A DNA stretch of 64,000 nt from NCBI RefSeq assembly GCF_000412995.1, contig NZ_KE332512.1:616697-680696 (forward strand). Reading direction: 5' to 3'. Position 1 is the first letter of the stretch; each line of letters opens with the position of its first letter. The DNA is from Treponema vincentii F0403. GTDB taxonomy: Bacteria > Spirochaetota > Spirochaetia > Treponematales > Treponemataceae. The translations under genes and the position numbers were made by a program. Below, piece after piece: positions 60,955-64,000 of the stretch. A model generated the notes under the pieces. The model was not told where the DNA came from, did no database searches, and saw only the letters and a list, made by a program, of their open reading frames with translations.

Positions 60955-61014
60955 ATACTGAAATAGTAAACACTGTTTACTATTTCAGTATAAGATTCCC
61001 CTAGGAATTGTCAA
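60955..61014 (-). promoter_or_regulatory. Promoter and 37-bp palindromic operator of the RND operon
   Basis: Minus strand TTGACA (61014-61009), 16-base spacer, TATACT (60992-60987). A perfect palindrome with 18-bp arms (60955-60972 and 60974-60991, centre base 60973) covers the -10 and the predicted start. The core GTAAACACTGTTTAC resembles TetR-family operators. Confidence 0.8.
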
Positions 61015-61079
61015 TAGGTATGATTTGCGATTTAGTTATTCTTCGGATCCATTAAAACAATCTGAGGCCATTACCTTGA

Positions 61080-61709
61080 TCATATTTCCGGCTGCATAAT
61101 TTTATTCCAGCAGAAATACATGACATCAGTTAATATATCGATAAATCCTTGAGCTTTTTCGTAAGGATACTCATGGGTGATAATTTCAAAAAATGGTGTT
61201 AAGGCAGTACTGTAAATCAAATGAAGCTGATCATCGCTTAAAGGCCGGATATTGATTCCATGTTTTTTAAAATCATCAATAACTTTTTTGCATGCTGTAA
61301 CATCCGCCATTACAAATTCATGGCGGATATTTTCGTATTTTGTTCCTGTCGCACGGTTAAACAGCAGTTTAAATTCATCAAAGCGGCTATAAACAAGATT
61401 ATACAAATTCCATATCGATGTGCGTATAACTTCTTTTATCGCGGCCCCATTTTCTGTTTTGAATAGCTCGACTACGGTTTCGGAAAAATCGGTGCCGATA
61501 CTTAACGTTTGTGCAATAAGCGGCTGCACGAGCGCTTCAAAAATTGCAGCCTTTGACGGAAAGTGTTTGTACAAGGCGCCGGCCGTTATTCCCGTCATTG
61601 CTGCGATGGAGCGCATCGACGCTTTTTCAAAACCATTTTGCAAAAATTCCTTTTTTGCATTTTTGAGGATTTCCGTATAGGTTGTGCTCTTTTTTTTCGG
61701 TTCTTTCAT
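61080..61709 (-). CDS. TetR-family repressor of the RND operon
   Basis: 209 residues. N-terminal helix-turn-helix ILKNAKKEFLQNGFEKASMRSIAAMTGITAGALYKHFPSKAAIFEALV (about 14-61); the rest is an all-helical ligand-binding domain without family-wide motifs. Lies just upstream of the RND gene on the same strand, next to the 37-bp palindrome, so it very likely represses that operon and responds to a transported compound. A separate palindrome GCTTATAGTATAAGC (61711-61725) directly precedes its start codon and may serve self-control. Confidence 0.9.
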   Translation of the reverse strand: MKEPKKKSTTYTEILKNAKKEFLQNGFEKASMRSIAAMTGITAGALYKHFPSKAAIFEALVQPLIAQTLSIGTDFSETVVELFKTENGAAIKEVIRTSIWNLYNLVYSRFDEFKLLFNRATGTKYENIRHEFVMADVTACKKVIDDFKKHGINIRPLSDDQLHLIYSTALTPFFEIITHEYPYEKAQGFIDILTDVMYFCWNKIMQPEI

Positions 61710-61710
61710 C

Positions 61711-61725
61711 GCTTATAGTATAAGC
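61711..61725. promoter_or_regulatory. Palindrome upstream of the tetR-like gene
   Basis: GCTTATA-G-TATAAGC, 15 bp perfect, ending 2 bases before the start codon. Contains TATACT/TATAAG words that may be a -10. Confidence 0.45.
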
Positions 61726-61761
61726 TGCTGCTTGATCATTGTGAAGAGGGAATTTAACACA

Positions 61762-64000
61762 TTAGTTCTCCGTGAACGTTTTATACTGCAGTAGCTGCAT
61801 AGTCCGGCGGTTAAACCATGAAAGAGAACCGTCATAATTCACGCTGACAATATAAGTCTCCGTCATCAGCGCTTTACGAGGAAGGGCGTAATCCCTCGGC
61901 AGCTGCCTGCTTGACCGTCTCCGTTTATCATAATAGGTAAGCTGATTTTTCCCAAGCGTAGTAAGCACTGCATATCCGTCATCATAGAGAGAAGCTTGCA
62001 AATCTTCATCGCTGTACGAAAGCGCTGCGGCAAAACTGCTGCGGGCGGGGTATGCCGTATCGAGCTTCATGGTCATTAAATCGGTTTGTTCCGACTTCTC
62101 AGTTTTAAGCCGGAAGCAGGAAAAGGTATTGGCTACCTTGTTATTACCCTGTACCGAAAACGCAATATCTCCGTCCATATTAAGCGGCATGGTTTCGCCC
62201 GTTTTTATATTGATTAGCAAAATCGGCTGACGGATAACACCGCCCGTACTTTTGGTGATGAGCACAAAGGTATCGTCTACCTGCACGGCATCTTGTAATC
62301 CTGCGGCCTGATACGTGAATAATTGCTTTCCGCTTTTACCGTCGAGCAAGACCAATCCGCTGAATGCCCGCACCGCTGCGATGGTATCGTTATACACCGA
62401 AACCGAATTAAGCCGCTCCCGTGGGCGGTATAAGACAACCGGTGTTTGTCCTTCCTCCGCATAATACAGCGGTGCGTTTTTTTCTGCAGACCAAAATAAA
62501 AATCCGTTTCCATATACGGTACACCGATCGCCCAAAACGGATTGAATAACAGGTTCCGGTTTATCCGCCGAGGAGGTGCTGACATACAGCGTCGAACCGC
62601 TGAGCATGTAGATTTTGGAATCCTTCGTACATATATCGCGAATCGGAATTGAAACGTCGATATTGAGCTCCGTTAACAAAACCTCCGCATCCTTGTTTTG
62701 CGTTAAACGATACAGCCTGCCGTCATCAGTTCCGATTACAACCGCCGCATCGACATGCCGCGCTGCGGTAATATCGGCAGGATGCGGAAGGCTAAAGGCA
62801 GGAGATTTTTTGTCGCCTTGGCATAAATACCATGTCCGGCCGGATTCACCTTTTTCAATCCATACCGGCAAACTATCCGTAATCTTTCCTGCAAATAGGG
62901 CGGAACGGGCGGGATAGTTTTCCAATACCTCGCCCGAAGCGGCCTTTACAACTACGACATTTCCGTTTTTATATCCGATAATCTGAGTGTAATTTTTAAT
63001 AAGTTCGGGATTCTCCAACCGATCCTCGGTTTCGTACTGTGTCAGAATTGACTTCTTAGCAATATCGGCGTACACAAGCCTGCCGGTCTCTCCGTACGTT
63101 ACAATACTTTTTTCGCTCGGGCCGGTTGCCGCAAGCAGCACGATTCCCGGCGGCCGCGGATACACTTTTTTTACATTTCCGTTTGCATCGAGCACGGTAA
63201 TTCCCTCTGTCGATGCGGTTCCGATAAACAGATAGGTGCCCTGCGCAGACCACGACAGGGAGAGGACGGAACTGGTAAAGCGTTTTGCGTACAGCTGCTT
63301 TTTTGTTTGCCAGTCCCAGAGGGAAATTTTATGAATACTGAAGCCGTCCGTTTCATAGACGGCGATAAGCGCTTTTTTAGGATGAGCGGCGATGCGCTTA
63401 ATCGGCATTGTCGACACCTGCCATGTTTCGGGCTTCATGGTTCTATATGAAAATCGGGTGATAAAGCCGTCTTTTCCGGCTGCAAAAAAAGAACGCGTAA
63501 CGGAAGAATCGGCAATGGCTGCCACTCCTCCTTCAAACCGGTGAGTGATAAGGGAGCGTTCAAGGCTGTTTCTTACGGAAAGATCTTGCCCCTGCAATCT
63601 GTTTTTTTGCAGCGCTGCATCGGCTTCACCTTCATCAAAAGAGGCTTCTGTTTCCGCCCCGTTCTCCGGTATGTGTCCGTTTTTGCTATGATCTTTATTC
63701 ACAGCATTGCCCTGCACGTTCCCATTTGAATTATGTTTTTCATTTACGGTATTATCCGTCCCGGGGGAGCCCGGAGTATCGGGAGCAATTTCATCGGAAG
63801 GTGTGCCGTCGGAAGCAGAGACAGCACCGGCGCCGTCCGATTCTTCGGCCGGATTTTCCGCCGTATTCGGTGCGGCAGGAGATTGACTATCGATATTGGT
63901 ATCCGTTTGCTGCTCTCCGGCAGCGGCGCCGTTATCCGATGTATCTGATGTTTCCGATGTTCCCTGTTGGGCTTGTGCATCGGCAGCGGTTGTTCCGGCT
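61762..64000 (-). CDS. Large WD40/propeller-like protein with low-complexity linker, N-terminus off window
   Basis: The frame is open from the stop at 61762 to the window edge (over 745 codons). The left part (about 620 residues) is built of repeated strand units (GGVAAIADSSVTRSFFAAGKDGFITRF, VLSLSWSAQGTYLFIGTAS, LYRLTQNKDAEVLL, VYNDTIAAVRAFSGLVLLDGKSGKQLFTY), as in WD40 or PQQ-type beta-propellers. Upstream is at least 110 residues rich in Asp, Ser, Thr, Ala and Pro, a flexible linker. A GTG at 63717 could open a shorter frame but has no ribosome site. The domain before the linker lies outside the window. Confidence 0.7.
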   Translation of the reverse strand, partial: AGTTAADAQAQQGTSETSDTSDNGAAAGEQQTDTNIDSQSPAAPNTAENPAEESDGAGAVSASDGTPSDEIAPDTPGSPGTDNTVNEKHNSNGNVQGNAVNKDHSKNGHIPENGAETEASFDEGEADAALQKNRLQGQDLSVRNSLERSLITHRFEGGVAAIADSSVTRSFFAAGKDGFITRFSYRTMKPETWQVSTMPIKRIAAHPKKALIAVYETDGFSIHKISLWDWQTKKQLYAKRFTSSVLSLSWSAQGTYLFIGTASTEGITVLDANGNVKKVYPRPPGIVLLAATGPSEKSIVTYGETGRLVYADIAKKSILTQYETEDRLENPELIKNYTQIIGYKNGNVVVVKAASGEVLENYPARSALFAGKITDSLPVWIEKGESGRTWYLCQGDKKSPAFSLPHPADITAARHVDAAVVIGTDDGRLYRLTQNKDAEVLLTELNIDVSIPIRDICTKDSKIYMLSGSTLYVSTSSADKPEPVIQSVLGDRCTVYGNGFLFWSAEKNAPLYYAEEGQTPVVLYRPRERLNSVSVYNDTIAAVRAFSGLVLLDGKSGKQLFTYQAAGLQDAVQVDDTFVLITKSTGGVIRQPILLINIKTGETMPLNMDGDIAFSVQGNNKVANTFSCFRLKTEKSEQTDLMTMKLDTAYPARSSFAAALSYSDEDLQASLYDDGYAVLTTLGKNQLTYYDKRRRSSRQLPRDYALPRKALMTETYIVSVNYDGSLSWFNRRTMQLLQYKTFTEN

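Noticed and set aside
1-64000. CRISPR array, prophage or rRNA operon
   Set aside because: No regularly spaced identical repeats, phage structural genes or rRNA sequence were seen; the spaced repeats present are palindromic elements of unequal spacing.

Overview
The window reads as chromosomal DNA of a spirochaete of the genus Treponema. Supports are the protein families and their arrangement (McsA/McsB, a MraY-type transferase with treponeme-like C-terminal motif, ArgR, RNase Y, RND exporter with LolA-like partner, 7TMR-DISM chemoreceptor, many lipoproteins and small exported proteins without broad homologues) and the moderate GC content. An oral species close to T. vincentii / T. medium is my guess from composition, not something the sequence proves.

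Layout. 1-6.8 kb: start of mcsB, mcsA, a MraY-type transferase, a TcdA/MoeB-like E1 enzyme, an OmpA-domain protein, tpiA, a small exported protein and a nucleotidyltransferase. 7.1-8.4 kb: a decayed methionine-uptake (metN/metQ) and M20 peptidase locus. 8.4-15.1 kb: FemAB-like transferase, a lipoprotein phosphoesterase coupled to a barrel-like protein, another lipoprotein, two zinc-ribbon proteins, a uracil permease and rpsD. 15.4-22.5 kb: tRNA-Leu(GAG), YggS, two exported unknowns, argR with ARG-box-like sites, queA and a DHH phosphoesterase. 22.7-31.1 kb: a 1204-residue repeat lipoprotein, aspS-epmA, and a toxin-antitoxin cluster (two complete PIN-toxin pairs and debris of a third). 31.1-35.7 kb: parA-parB-lipase-rny in one direction. 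36.2-41.8 kb: lon, then the overlapping dnaX-ebfC-recR operon; dnaX carries a -1 frameshift signal. 42.0-48.6 kb: a type III restriction-modification system with its own XRE regulator, whose res gene is split by a 1273-bp IS3-family element. 48.7-54.1 kb: MoxR ATPase, transketolase, and a chemoreceptor preceded by a strongly structured leader. 54.2-61.7 kb: an RND efflux module (TetR, transporter, LolA-like protein, outer-membrane protein) broken up by a DUF4160/DUF2442 pair, a membrane protein and a palindrome array. 61.8-64 kb: a large repeat protein running off the right end.

The most unusual content is between genes. Several families of palindromic elements are scattered through the window. 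In two of them the stems differ in sequence between copies while remaining perfectly self-complementary. Together with the interrupted but otherwise intact res gene, the dnaX recoding site, the multibranched leader before the chemoreceptor and the autoregulated DUF4160/DUF2442 pair, these are the observations most worth following up.
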